Part shown: piece after piece, positions 4,892-12,166 of the stretch
How the letters are laid out: each line of letters opens with the position of its first letter
Numbering within the stretch: position 1 is the first letter of the stretch
Assembly: GCA_946482545.1 (NCBI GenBank)
Contig: CAMLRX010000147.1
Coordinates: 1 to 12,166 of the forward strand
DNA: 12,166 bases
DNA from: an uncultured Flavihumibacter sp.
Lineage (GTDB): Bacteria > Bacteroidota > Bacteroidia > Chitinophagales > Chitinophagaceae
Direction: 5' to 3'
Notes under the pieces: generated by a model
The model's database searches: none
Told to the model about the DNA's origin: nothing
The model's input: only the letters and a program-made list of their open reading frames with translations
Position numbers and translations under genes: made by a program

Positions 4892-6214
4892 TTATCTTTT
4901 CCCTAATCCCAGACGGCCTCCCATGGGCATTTTATTCATCATTTTCATCATATCTCTCATTTGCTCGAACTGCTTCATGAAGGCATTTACTTCTGAGATG
5001 TCTTTTCCGGAACCTTTGGCGATGCGTTTTCTGCGGTTGCCGTCGATGGTATCAGGATTATTTCTTTCGAAGGGAGTCATGGAGTTGATCATGGCTTCGA
5101 TGCCTTTGAAGGCGTCGTCGCTGATGTCGATGTCTTTCATCGCTTTACCAACGCCGGGGATCATGGCCATGAGGTCTTTGAGGTTCCCCATTTTTTTGAT
5201 CTGGTCGAGTTGTTGTTTGAAGTCTTCGAAATCGAACTGGTTCTTGCGGATCTTTTTCTCGAGCTTTTTAGCCTGTTCTTCATCAAACTGGGCCTGGGCG
5301 CGTTCCACGAGCGTGGTGATATCGCCCATGCCGAGGATCCTTTGCGCCATCCTTTCAGGGTAGAACACGTCGAGGGTGTCCATTTTTTCCCCGCTGCTCA
5401 TGAATTTGATGGGCTTCTGCACCGTGTATTTGATGGAGAGTGCAGCACCACCGCGGGTATCGCCATCTAGTTTGGTGAGCACCACGCCGGAGAAGTCGAG
5501 GCGATCGTTAAAGGCTTTCGCGGTATTCACAGCGTCCTGACCGGTCATTGAGTCTACCACGAACAATATTTCCGTGGGCTGAACGGCGGCTTTGATGTTG
5601 GCCACCTCGGTCATCATCGCTTCATCCACGGCCAGACGACCGGCGGTATCGATGATCACCACATTTTTATTCAGGGATTTCGCCTGCTGGATCGCGGCTT
5701 TCGCGATCGCAACAGCATCTTTGTTTTCAGGTTCGCTGTATACGTCCACCCCGATCTGACCACCCAGTACTTTCAACTGGTCGATCGCCGCGGGACGGTA
5801 AATATCCGCCGCCACCAGCAGGGGGGATTTTCCTTTTTTTGTTTTGAGGAAGTTGGCCAGTTTACCGCTGAAAGTGGTTTTACCGGAACCCTGGAGGCCC
5901 GCCACCAGTATCACGGCGGGTGAACCATTGGCCTGGAAGGACGATTCAGTACCGCCCATCAGTTCGGTGAGTTCGTCTTTTACGATTTTCACCATCAACT
6001 GACCGGGGCTGATCGCGTTCAACACCTTCTCACCCAATGCTTTGTCCTTCACCCTGTCGGTAAATTCTTTGGCAATTTTATAGTTCACGTCGGCATCCAC
6101 CAGGGCGCGGCGGATCTCCTTTACGGTGGTGGCAACGTTGAGTTCGCTGATGCGGCCTTCGCCTTTGAGCTGTTTGAACGCGCCTTCGAGCCGTTCACTG
6201 AGAGATTCGAACAT
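4892..6214 (-). CDS. ffh: Signal recognition particle protein Ffh (SRP54)
   Basis: This 440-residue protein is of standard length. It is the SRP GTPase that binds SRP RNA and signal sequences and delivers ribosomes to FtsY at the membrane. The N domain spans about 1-90. The G domain has the P loop GLQGSGKTT (106-114), DIYRPAA (137-143), DTAGRL (189-194), TKLDGDTRGG (247-256) and the closing GMGD (296-299). The methionine-rich M domain (about 320-430) has the RNA-binding segment around TPFERNNPDTIDGNRRKRIA (380-399) and SGKDISEVNAFMKQFEQM (402-419). The ATG at 6214 starts MFESLSERLEGAF, the family start. It lies downstream of rpoD on the same strand, with an inverted-repeat element in its probable 5' untranslated region. 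Confidence 0.97.
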   Translation of the reverse strand: MFESLSERLEGAFKQLKGEGRISELNVATTVKEIRRALVDADVNYKIAKEFTDRVKDKALGEKVLNAISPGQLMVKIVKDELTELMGGTESSFQANGSPAVILVAGLQGSGKTTFSGKLANFLKTKKGKSPLLVAADIYRPAAIDQLKVLGGQIGVDVYSEPENKDAVAIAKAAIQQAKSLNKNVVIIDTAGRLAVDEAMMTEVANIKAAVQPTEILFVVDSMTGQDAVNTAKAFNDRLDFSGVVLTKLDGDTRGGAALSIKYTVQKPIKFMSSGEKMDTLDVFYPERMAQRILGMGDITTLVERAQAQFDEEQAKKLEKKIRKNQFDFEDFKQQLDQIKKMGNLKDLMAMIPGVGKAMKDIDISDDAFKGIEAMINSMTPFERNNPDTIDGNRRKRIAKGSGKDISEVNAFMKQFEQMRDMMKMMNKMPMGGRLGLGKR

Positions 6215-6257
6215 GGTTGTTATTTGAGGACTTTAATGCTGTTTCGGGGTAATATGC

Positions 6258-6397
6258 CACGCAAAGACGCAAAGGAGCCAAGACGCAAAGAGCGGCCGGT
6301 ATTGCACCAGCTACAATCTTTTAGGTTTTCTTTTGAAAAGGATTTCGAAAGAACAACAACAGTTCCTTGCGTCCTTGCTCCTTTGCGTCTTTGCGTG
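6258..6397. repeat. Inverted-repeat element 3 in the rpoD-ffh gap
   Basis: A perfect 21-bp inverted repeat joins 6258-6278 and 6377-6397, with outer end CACGCAAAGACGCAAAGG. Pairing continues imperfectly for about 14 more bases inward. The left arm has three ACGCAAAG units (6259-6290). The right end TTGCGTGAAAA is the same as that of element 1. The roughly 70-base centre is AT-rich. It is the shortest and most symmetric member in the window and would fold into a long hairpin if transcribed. Confidence 0.85.
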
Positions 6398-6428
6398 AAA
6401 ACAAAATTCACCCTAAAACAAAAGTCCG

Positions 6429-6436
6429 CAAATATA
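6429..6436 (-). promoter_or_regulatory. Putative -7 box for ffh
   Basis: On the minus strand TATATTTG fits TAnnTTTG fully. It lies 14 bases after the rpoD stop codon. No TTTG is seen at the -33 position. If active, the ffh mRNA would carry element 3 in a leader of about 205 bases. Confidence 0.4.
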
Positions 6437-6449
6437 CACGCTTTACTGA

Positions 6450-7319
6450 TCAGTTTCCCAGGTAATCCCTCAGCATTTTGCACCTGTTCGTTGTGCGCAG
6501 CTTCGTGATGGCCTTATCTTTGATCTGGCGCACCCTTTCGCGGGTAAGGTTGAATTTTTCGCCGATGTCTTCGAGGCTCATGGGGTGATCTACGCCGATA
6601 CCGAAGAAATAGCAGATCACTTCTTTCTGGCGTTCGGTGAGTGTTTGGAGGGAGCGGTCTATTTCGAGGCGGAGGGATTCGTGGTGTTCCACATTGGAAT
6701 CCGTTCCTTCTGCGTCGGGATTGGTAAGTACATCCAGCAGCGTATTGTCTTCCCCATCTGCCAGGGGTGTATCCACACTCACATGGCGGGCGGAAACACC
6801 AAGAGTGGCGGCCACTTCTTCCGTTTCGAGTTCCAGCAGTTCGGCCAGTTCTTCGGGAGAAGGTTCGCGTTCATATTCCTGTTCCAACTGGGAAAACGCT
6901 TTCTGGATGCGGTTGGTGAGCCCTACCTTGTTGAGGGGAAGTCTTACGATTCTGGCCTGCTCTGCAAGGGCCTGAAGAATTGACTGACGAATCCACCATA
7001 CGGCGTAGGAAATGAATTTGAAACCACGGGTTTCATCGAAACGTTGGGCTGCTTTGATCAGGCCGAGATTCCCTTCGTTGATAAGATCGGGAAGGGTAAG
7101 TCCCTGGTTCTGATACTGTTTGGCTACCGATACCACAAAACGGAGATTCGCTTTGGTGAGTTTATCAAGTGCCCGTTGATCGCCTTGCTTAATGCGGATG
7201 GCGAGTTTCACTTCCTCTTCAGGAGTGATCAGTTCCACTTTACCAATTTCCTGGAGGTACTTTTCCAGACTTTGAGACTCCCGGTTGGTAATGGATTTCG
7301 AGATCTTGAGTTGACGCAT
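6450..7319 (-). CDS. rpoD: RNA polymerase primary sigma factor RpoD (SigA)
   Basis: This 289-residue protein directs RNA polymerase to housekeeping promoters. It begins [26 protein letters not shown], the usual Bacteroidota start, with region 1.2 first and no region 1.1. Region 2 (about 53-122) contains [18 protein letters not shown] and [15 protein letters not shown] for -10 recognition and melting. Region 3 spans about 125-200. Region 4 (about 225-282) has [16 protein letters not shown] and the helix-turn-helix [22 protein letters not shown]. An in-frame ATG at 7325 would add two residues, and the frame stays open to 7412, but those residues are not family sequence. It is upstream of ffh on the same strand. 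Confidence 0.95.
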   Translation of the reverse strand: MRQLKISKSITNRESQSLEKYLQEIGKVELITPEEEVKLAIRIKQGDQRALDKLTKANLRFVVSVAKQYQNQGLTLPDLINEGNLGLIKAAQRFDETRGFKFISYAVWWIRQSILQALAEQARIVRLPLNKVGLTNRIQKAFSQLEQEYEREPSPEELAELLELETEEVAATLGVSARHVSVDTPLADGEDNTLLDVLTNPDAEGTDSNVEHHESLRLEIDRSLQTLTERQKEVICYFFGIGVDHPMSLEDIGEKFNLTRERVRQIKDKAITKLRTTNRCKMLRDYLGN

Positions 7320-7477
7320 ACTCATAGGATGACGCGTTTTTAAGGGTTTCTGGGGTAAAATTTGATTCGCTATATAAAAATTTGGATGCTCAAAAATTTG
7401 ATAATCAGCCAATAAACTTCACTTTCCCGCCGCTCAAAACACGTTATCAGCAATTTAACATTTTAGAAAACGCATTC

Positions 7478-7485
7478 CAAATTTA
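7478..7485 (-). promoter_or_regulatory. Putative -7 box for rpoD
   Basis: In the 329-base gap between the divergent rpoD and START-like genes, TAAATTTG on the minus strand fits TAnnTTTG. No TTTG stands about 19 bases upstream. The leader would be about 150 bases and AT-rich. I see no repeat element in this gap. Confidence 0.3.
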
Positions 7486-7580
7486 TTTATTGTAAAGAAA
7501 AACCCTTACCGGGCGGAATTCTTCAAAATTGTTCAGGGTGAATCCACTTATCTTTCAACAGAAATTCGTATATATTTTAT

Positions 7581-7610
7581 TTTGCTGCAACCATTAATTT
7601 TCTATTATTG
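7581..7610 (+). promoter_or_regulatory. Putative promoter of the START-like gene
   Basis: TTTG (7581-7584) and TATTATTG (7603-7610, seven of eight to TAnnTTTG) are 18 bases apart. The expected start near 7616 leaves a leader of about 33 bases to the ATG at 7649. Confidence 0.5.
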
Positions 7611-7648
7611 CAGACAACTTTCGACTAAACGACATAATTGAGCTGTAG

Positions 7649-8029
7649 ATGAGTAAAAAGCAATTATATACCCTGGAATTCCCCGTTAGGTGTTCCCCCT
7701 CTATACTGTATGAGTTCCTTTCCACACCCGCCGGGCTCCAGGAATGGTTCGCCGATAAAGTGGATGAGCGCGACGGCGTTTTCAGTTTTTCATGGAACGG
7801 TTCCGTGGATAAGGCGAATGTGCTGGAGAAGGAAGAAGAAAAATTCATCCGTTTCCACTGGCAGCATGCCCCCACCGAAGAATACTTTGAATTCGCCATC
7901 GAGAAATCGGAGGTAACCAACCAGACCATCCTGATGGTGAAGGACTTCGCGGAGAAAAAAGAAATCAAGGACCAGAGCCAGCTTTGGGATTACCAGGTGA
8001 AAGAACTCTTCCACCGCCTCGGCGCCTAA
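7649..8029 (+). CDS. START-like (SRPBCC/AHSA1-type) domain protein
   Basis: This 126-residue protein reads as a single START-like fold. It has a first beta strand with helix (QLYTLEFPVRCSPSILYEFLSTPAGLQEWFADKV, 5-38), a run of antiparallel strands (44-98) and a C-terminal helix (LWDYQVKELFHRL, 112-124). STPAGLQEWFAD resembles the xTxxgLxxWFAd motif of AHSA1/SRPBCC proteins, which enclose a hydrophobic cavity for ligands. A short version of this kind is common in Bacteroidota and has no defined role, and I assign none. The ATG at 7649 follows a plausible promoter. The LptF/G gene starts 104 bases downstream on the same strand and could share the transcript. Confidence 0.8.
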   Translation: MSKKQLYTLEFPVRCSPSILYEFLSTPAGLQEWFADKVDERDGVFSFSWNGSVDKANVLEKEEEKFIRFHWQHAPTEEYFEFAIEKSEVTNQTILMVKDFAEKKEIKDQSQLWDYQVKELFHRLGA

Positions 8030-8087
8030 CCGCTGCCAAGATATTGTTAAGAGCACTGCTTCAGCCCGCCTGATGGAGAGAATATGT

Positions 8088-8095
8088 TATTTTCG
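8088..8095 (+). promoter_or_regulatory. Possible -7 box for the LptF/G gene
   Basis: TATTTTCG matches TAnnTTTG at all but one position and lies 38 bases before the chosen GTG start. No -33 TTTG is visible, so read-through from the START-like gene is also possible. Confidence 0.3.
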
Positions 8096-8133
8096 CGTTC
8101 CATCTATTGTTTCATCAATCCTTCCAAAAGGCT

Positions 8134-9573
8134 GTGATAAAAAAACTGGACAAACTTATTCTGAAAGCCTTCATCGGGCCCTTCATTGCTACTTTTTTCA
8201 TCACGCTCTTCGTTCTGGTGCTGCAATTCTTCTGGCTTTGGATTGATGATATCGTTGGTAAAGGACTTGATCTCATTACCCTCGCCAAGTTCATCCTGTT
8301 TGTGACCTCTACCCTTGTTCCGCTCGCATTGCCCCTCGCGGTGCTGCTCTCTTCCATCATGACCTTCGGGAACCTGGGTGAGACCTTCGAACTGGTGGCC
8401 ATCAAATCGGCGGGCATCCCGTTGCTGCGCTTTATGCGCCCGCTTTTCCTCGCTTCGCTCGTGATCTGCGGCCTGGCTTTCCTCTTCAACAACCACTTCA
8501 TCCCGGTGGCCAAACTGAAGATGGAAACCATGAAGTACGATATCGTGAACTCCAAGCCCACTTTCGACCTGAAACCTGGTATATTCTACGATAAACTGGA
8601 AGGTTATGTGATCAAGATCGGGCATAAGGAAGAAGACGGTTCCACCTTGCGTGATGTGGTAATCTACCAGAAAAACTATGGTCTACAGGATGACATCATC
8701 GTAGCGGAAAGCGGGAAAATGAGTGTTACACCCGACAAACGCTTTCTTGAATTCCTCCTCATCAATGGTGCGCGTTACGAGGAAAAAGGTCCTCGCATGA
8801 GCACAAACACCCAGTACATCCGGATGAACTTCCAGACCTTCACCAAACAGTTCGACCTCAGCTCCTTCCAACTGCTTGAAACAGCCGATACCACATACCG
8901 CGACCGCGGTCCGATGCTGAACCTGCAACAGTTGTCCACGCGTATCGATTCGCTCAAAAAAACAAACGATGTTTTCAGGAAACGCGCCAAATACGAAGTG
9001 TACCAATACAACAATTTCTCGCGCCTGTTGGATTCCACCTGGAAACCACTTACAACGCAGGAACTGAAAGCCGTTCCCAAAAACCTTGACTCCCTGATCG
9101 CCCCTGATAAACGCATACAGATCACCGAGAGGGCGCTTTCCCAGGCGGCGAGCATCAAATCGAACCTCGAAGCCACGACTTTTGATTTTGAGGGCCGCAT
9201 GAAAGAGTTGCGCAGCCTGCTTGCTGAATGGCACGCCAAACTCACCATGTCCGTGGCCTGTCTGGTGATGTTCCTGATTGGCGCGCCATTAGGTTCCATC
9301 ATCCGGAAAGGGGGACTCGGAACACCATTGGTGTTCGCCGTAATATTCTTCGTTATCTTCTTCCTTCTCAATAACTTTGGGACCAAGTTCGCGAAAGAAG
9401 GTGTTACCACAGCCTGGATCGGCATGTGGCTCGCCACGTATGTGCTCACGCCCGTTGGCCTGTTCCTGGTGTACAAGGCCATGCACGATTCACAACTGTT
9501 CAATAAAGAATTCTATACAAGGTTCATCTCCAGGATAAGGAAGAAAAAAGCGCCTGAACCCGCCGGCCAGTGA
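8134..9573 (+). CDS. LptF/LptG-family permease
   Basis: LptF and LptG form the inner-membrane part of the LPS exporter LptB2FG, which extracts lipopolysaccharide and passes it to LptC. The 479-residue product has three N-terminal membrane segments (about 11-37, 50-77, 100-123). A large periplasmic region (about 124-365) holds the beta-jellyroll and then a charged helical stretch (LQQLSTRIDSLKKTNDVFRK). Three more membrane segments follow (about 370-388, 398-414, 427-449), and a basic cytoplasmic tail ends in RKKKAPEPAGQ. The best start is GTG at 8134, giving MIKKLDKLILKAFIGPF, the family-like N-terminus. A TTG at 8107 would add nine residues, and no ATG is available. Whether it acts as LptF or LptG cannot be decided. 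The SOD gene follows after 36 bases. Confidence 0.88.
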   Translation: MIKKLDKLILKAFIGPFIATFFITLFVLVLQFFWLWIDDIVGKGLDLITLAKFILFVTSTLVPLALPLAVLLSSIMTFGNLGETFELVAIKSAGIPLLRFMRPLFLASLVICGLAFLFNNHFIPVAKLKMETMKYDIVNSKPTFDLKPGIFYDKLEGYVIKIGHKEEDGSTLRDVVIYQKNYGLQDDIIVAESGKMSVTPDKRFLEFLLINGARYEEKGPRMSTNTQYIRMNFQTFTKQFDLSSFQLLETADTTYRDRGPMLNLQQLSTRIDSLKKTNDVFRKRAKYEVYQYNNFSRLLDSTWKPLTTQELKAVPKNLDSLIAPDKRIQITERALSQAASIKSNLEATTFDFEGRMKELRSLLAEWHAKLTMSVACLVMFLIGAPLGSIIRKGGLGTPLVFAVIFFVIFFLLNNFGTKFAKEGVTTAWIGMWLATYVLTPVGLFLVYKAMHDSQLFNKEFYTRFISRIRKKKAPEPAGQ

Positions 9574-9609
9574 GGAATGGATTTTGCACAAAATTTAAAA
9601 AAAGCAACC

Positions 9610-10368
9610 ATGAATGAACGTACCAGCCGCAGAAAATTTTTGAGCGACACCTCTAAAGCCAGTCTGGCAACAGGATTGGGGATCACGCTGGCCGGAAGCC
9701 TGCTGGAATCATGCAGTGTTTTCAGAAAGTCAATGCCCGAAAGCAATGTGCTGCACACCGGATTCACGCAGCAGCCACTACCTTACGCTTACAAAGCGCT
9801 CGAACCCATGATCGACGCGATGACCATGGAAATTCATTATTCCCGCCACGCCGCCGCTTATGCGAAAGCATTGAATGAAGAAGCGCAGGCGCTACAGATT
9901 GATACAACAAAGCCTTTGGAAGATGTGCTGACCCGCATTTCCAAAACATCGGTAAAAATGCGCAACAACGCGGGCGGCCATTACAACCACGAACTTTTCT
10001 GGCAAAGCATGACACCGAACGGAAAAGGAACGCCTTCGGGAAAACTGCTCAGCGCCATAGAATCCACCTTCGGCACGTTCTCCGATTTCAAAACGAAATT
10101 CGCCGACCAGGCCAAAACCCGTTTCGGAAGCGGCTGGGCGTGGCTCGTGATGGACGCCGATAAAAAACTGAAACTGGGCTCCACCCCCAATCAGGACAAT
10201 CCCCTGATGGATGTTTCGCTCTTCCGCGGAACGCCGTTACTGGGGCTGGATGTGTGGGAACACGCTTATTACCTCAAATACCAGAACAAACGCCCGGACT
10301 ACATCGATAACTGGTGGAAGACCGTAAACTGGGATTATGTTCAGAAACGATACGAAGCACTGGTTTAA
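9610..10368 (+). CDS. Superoxide dismutase, Mn-type, predicted Tat-exported lipoprotein
   Basis: This 252-residue protein converts superoxide to hydrogen peroxide and oxygen. Metal ligands are His76 (MEIHYSRH), His127 (NHELFW), Asp214 and His218 (LDVWEHAYY). Tyr84 fits the active-site gateway. GGHYNHELFW and STPNQDNPLM (Gln195) follow the Mn-type pattern, though metal choice cannot be proven from sequence. The N-terminus has TSRRKFLSD, a twin-arginine motif, then a hydrophobic stretch (20-32) and LLESC, a plausible lipobox with Cys35. The enzyme is therefore predicted to fold and take its metal in the cytoplasm and be anchored outside it. The ATG at 9610 is preferred over 9577 because it puts the twin arginine near the N-terminus. 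The CDF gene begins on the next base after the stop. Confidence 0.93.
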   Translation: MNERTSRRKFLSDTSKASLATGLGITLAGSLLESCSVFRKSMPESNVLHTGFTQQPLPYAYKALEPMIDAMTMEIHYSRHAAAYAKALNEEAQALQIDTTKPLEDVLTRISKTSVKMRNNAGGHYNHELFWQSMTPNGKGTPSGKLLSAIESTFGTFSDFKTKFADQAKTRFGSGWAWLVMDADKKLKLGSTPNQDNPLMDVSLFRGTPLLGLDVWEHAYYLKYQNKRPDYIDNWWKTVNWDYVQKRYEALV

Positions 10369-11355
10369 ATGAACCAGGTAAGAATCCAGCAATGGGTAGT
10401 GGTAACAGCTTCAGTACTTTTTGTGCTGAAGCTGATTGCTTATATACTCACCCACTCCGTATCCATACTTACCGACGCGCTGGAAAGCATTGTGAACCTG
10501 GTAGCGGGTTTCATTGGCCTGTACAGCCTTCATCTTTCCGCTAAACCCCGCGATGCCAATCATCCGTACGGGCATGGGAAAGCCGAATTCATTTCCGCCG
10601 CCATCGAAGGTACGCTCATTGGCATCGCCGGTATACTTATCATTTACGAAGCGTGCAAACAACTGATTCATCCGAAACCACTTCACCAGATTGATACCGG
10701 TATTTACCTCGTTTCTGCCACTGCAATCATCAATTATTTCATGGGTGGCATCTGCATCCGGCGGGGCAAAAAACTCCATTCCCCGGCACTGGTGGCCAGC
10801 GGCAGGCACCTTCAGACAGATACGCTGACAACCGGAGGCATAGTAGCAGGACTGGTATTGCTTTATTTCACCAATATACAATGGATCGACAGCGCCGTAG
10901 CCGCCATTTTCGGGTTCATCATCCTCTTCACCTCCTGGAAAATCCTGCGCAGTTCCATTGCCGGAATTATGGATGAAGCCGATATGGAACTTTTAAATGA
11001 AATGATCGGTAAACTCGAAAAGAACCGGAGCAGGAACTGGGTAGACCTGCACAACCTGCGCGTGATCAAATACGGCAGCATTCTTCACCTCGATTGCCAC
11101 CTTACCGTGCCCTGGTATTTTAATGTGCACGAATCGCACCGGGAAATTGAAGCATTATCGGGCATTGTACGGAAAGAATACGGCGAATCGCTGGAGCTTT
11201 TCGTCCACTCCGATGGCTGTCTCCCCTCCCAGTGCCCCATCTGCATTAAACAGGATTGCGGGGTGAGGCAGCACGAATTTGTAAGGGCTGTAGAATGGAA
11301 GCCTGAGAATGTATTGTCGAATGAAAAACACGGTCTTTCGGAACATTTTGAATGA
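10369..11355 (+). CDS. Cation diffusion facilitator family transporter
   Basis: This 328-residue inner-membrane protein exports divalent metal ions in exchange for protons. It shows about six membrane segments (about 8-28, 33-54, 80-97, 112-129, 155-168, 174-190). HPYGHGKAEF (65-74) is the conserved loop after TM2. The transport site would use Asp36 in TM2 (TDALESIVN) and His147/Asp151 in TM5 (HLQTD). The position of a second TM2 Asp in YiiP is Ser40 here, with Glu39 beside it. The cytoplasmic domain (about 205-328) ends with Cys284-x4-Cys289-x2-Cys292-x4-Cys297 and His302, a possible metal-binding cluster not seen in YiiP. Its ATG directly follows the SOD stop, implying translational coupling. 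Substrate (Mn, Fe, Zn or Co) is not decided by sequence. Confidence 0.93.
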   Translation: MNQVRIQQWVVVTASVLFVLKLIAYILTHSVSILTDALESIVNLVAGFIGLYSLHLSAKPRDANHPYGHGKAEFISAAIEGTLIGIAGILIIYEACKQLIHPKPLHQIDTGIYLVSATAIINYFMGGICIRRGKKLHSPALVASGRHLQTDTLTTGGIVAGLVLLYFTNIQWIDSAVAAIFGFIILFTSWKILRSSIAGIMDEADMELLNEMIGKLEKNRSRNWVDLHNLRVIKYGSILHLDCHLTVPWYFNVHESHREIEALSGIVRKEYGESLELFVHSDGCLPSQCPICIKQDCGVRQHEFVRAVEWKPENVLSNEKHGLSEHFE

Positions 11356-11382
11356 TCCATTTTGAATCTCAGATCAGCCTTC

Positions 11383-11409
11383 ATCCAAAATTCAACATCC
11401 AAAATTCAA
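11383..11409 (+). repeat. Short AT-rich direct repeat
   Basis: ATCCAAAATTCAA occurs at 11383-11395 and 11397-11409, a 14-base period, and then AATTCAT follows. It lies between the CDF stop and the probable promoter of the peptidase gene. Confidence 0.7.
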
Positions 11410-11417
11410 AATTCATC

Positions 11418-11425
11418 TACCTTCG
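11418..11425 (+). promoter_or_regulatory. Possible -7 box for the M20 peptidase gene
   Basis: TACCTTCG matches TAnnTTTG at all but one position, 22 bases before the ATG at 11448. A -33 TTTG is not evident. Confidence 0.35.
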
Positions 11426-11447
11426 CCCCAACCGAAAAACATCATCA

Positions 11448-12166
11448 ATGGAAGCATGGAAAGATTACCAGGAACAACACAAAGCGCGTTTCCTGGACGA
11501 GTTGCTGCAATTGCTGCGTATCCCCTCCGTAAGTGCGCGGGGCGAACACAAACAAGACATGATTGCCTGCGCGGAAGCCGTGAAGGAACATTTGCTGAAA
11601 GCGGGTTGCGCCAAAGCCGAATTGTTTGAAACACCCGGCCACCCCATCGTTTATGGAGAAATCATCACCGATCCGGCGCTGCCCACCGTACTGGTGTATG
11701 GCCATTACGATGTGCAACCACCCGATCCGCTGGAACTCTGGCACAGCGGCCCTTTTGAACCTGTTATAAAAGATGGAAAGATATATGCACGCGGCGCCTG
11801 CGACGACAAAGGCCAGTTCTTCATGCACGTGAAAGCGCTGGAAGTAATGAAAGCCGCCGGACAACTGACCACCAACATTAAATTCCTGATTGAGGGAGAA
11901 GAAGAAGTAGGTAGTCCCAACCTTGCCGATTTCGTAAAGAATAATAAAGCGCTGCTGAAAGCCGATGTGATCCTCATCAGCGATACCGCGATGATCAGCC
12001 TGGATGCGCCCTCCATGGACATTGGCGTGCGCGGCCTCAGCTATATTGAAGTGGAAGTAACCGGTCCGAATCGCGACCTGCACAGTGGCGTATATGGCGG
12101 AGCCGTGGCCAACCCCATTACCATCCTCGCGAAAATGATCGCGTCGCTGCACGATGAAAACAACCA
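11448..12166 (+). CDS. M20-family dipeptidase, 5' part (runs off the window)
   Basis: The frame is open from ATG 11448 to the window end, 239 codons. M20 metallopeptidases of this type hydrolyse dipeptides with two zinc ions, probably in the cytoplasm, as no signal peptide is visible. Key residues are present: His86 and Asp88 (VYGHYDVQPPDPLELW), bridging Asp119 in ARGACDDKGQ, the catalytic Glu pair Glu152/Glu153 in EGEEEVGS, Asp179 in LISDT and, in the dimerisation-domain loop, DLHSGVYGG with His212. This order matches carnosinase/CNDP2-like M20 dipeptidases more than succinyl-diaminopimelate desuccinylases. The C-terminal half, with the last zinc ligand, lies outside. The ATG follows a possible promoter, so it may be transcribed apart from the CDF gene. 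Confidence 0.92.
   Translation, partial: MEAWKDYQEQHKARFLDELLQLLRIPSVSARGEHKQDMIACAEAVKEHLLKAGCAKAELFETPGHPIVYGEIITDPALPTVLVYGHYDVQPPDPLELWHSGPFEPVIKDGKIYARGACDDKGQFFMHVKALEVMKAAGQLTTNIKFLIEGEEEVGSPNLADFVKNNKALLKADVILISDTAMISLDAPSMDIGVRGLSYIEVEVTGPNRDLHSGVYGGAVANPITILAKMIASLHDENN

Noticed and set aside
4863..5363. 166-codon plus-strand frame antisense to ffh
   Set aside because: It is the complement of the Met-rich M domain of ffh, whose protein match is complete; the frame is a shadow.
6220..6508. Frames of 87 and 94 codons on both strands in the rpoD-ffh gap
   Set aside because: Both run across element 3 and the end of rpoD, with no protein-like pattern.
7320..7648. Hidden small gene or RNA in the rpoD/START-like gap
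   Set aside because: The gap is AT-rich with candidate promoter boxes for both flanking genes. I saw no convincing coding frame, tRNA-like fold or riboswitch pattern.
8104..9503. Long minus-strand frames under the LptF/G gene (148-242 codons)
   Set aside because: The plus-strand frame has full family features, including six membrane segments. The minus frames have none and arise from its codon bias.
11445..12152. 235-codon minus-strand frame at the right end
   Set aside because: It is antisense to the M20 peptidase, which shows all expected zinc-site motifs in the plus frame open to the window end.

Overview
The window looks like chromosome of a Bacteroidota bacterium, most likely of the Chitinophagaceae. 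The primary sigma factor starts directly at region 1.2, as in Bacteroidota. The clearest promoter (rpsP) has the Bacteroidota form TTTG-N19-TAnnTTTG. Start codons mostly lack Shine-Dalgarno sequences. The Prx6, START-like and LptF/G proteins resemble those of this phylum. This placement rests on sequence reading alone.

Layout from left to right. The first 54 bases are the 3' end of a FadA-like thiolase gene. A repeat-rich gap and a terminator follow, then a minus-strand 1-Cys peroxiredoxin. Next comes a plus-strand block: an AT-rich Rpn-type PD-(D/E)XK nuclease, a short Crp/Fnr-family regulator and a DinB-fold protein. A perfect 22-bp palindrome with FNR-like half-site geometry lies between the last two genes. 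The minus-strand block is core housekeeping: rpoD, ffh, rpsP and rimM (transcribed right to left). rimM overlaps the end of the DinB gene convergently. rpsP and rimM are split by a terminator and a repeat element. The right third is plus strand: a START-like protein, an LptF/LptG permease, a predicted Tat-exported lipoprotein Mn-type superoxide dismutase, a cation diffusion facilitator whose ATG directly follows the SOD stop codon, and a dipeptidase of the M20 family that runs off the window.

Three gaps (about 61-371, 3977-4259, 6258-6397) hold members of one dispersed family of inverted repeats. They are built from short units such as ACGCAAAG and ends of the type TTCACGCAA. Two of them are mosaics of the same two inverted-repeat modules. 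This is the most noteworthy non-coding structure here. Other points worth following up are the palindrome in the crp-dinB gap, the repeat-bearing tail and possible internal start of the Rpn gene, and the SOD-CDF coupling. I see no rRNA, tRNA, CRISPR array, prophage or complete insertion sequence.
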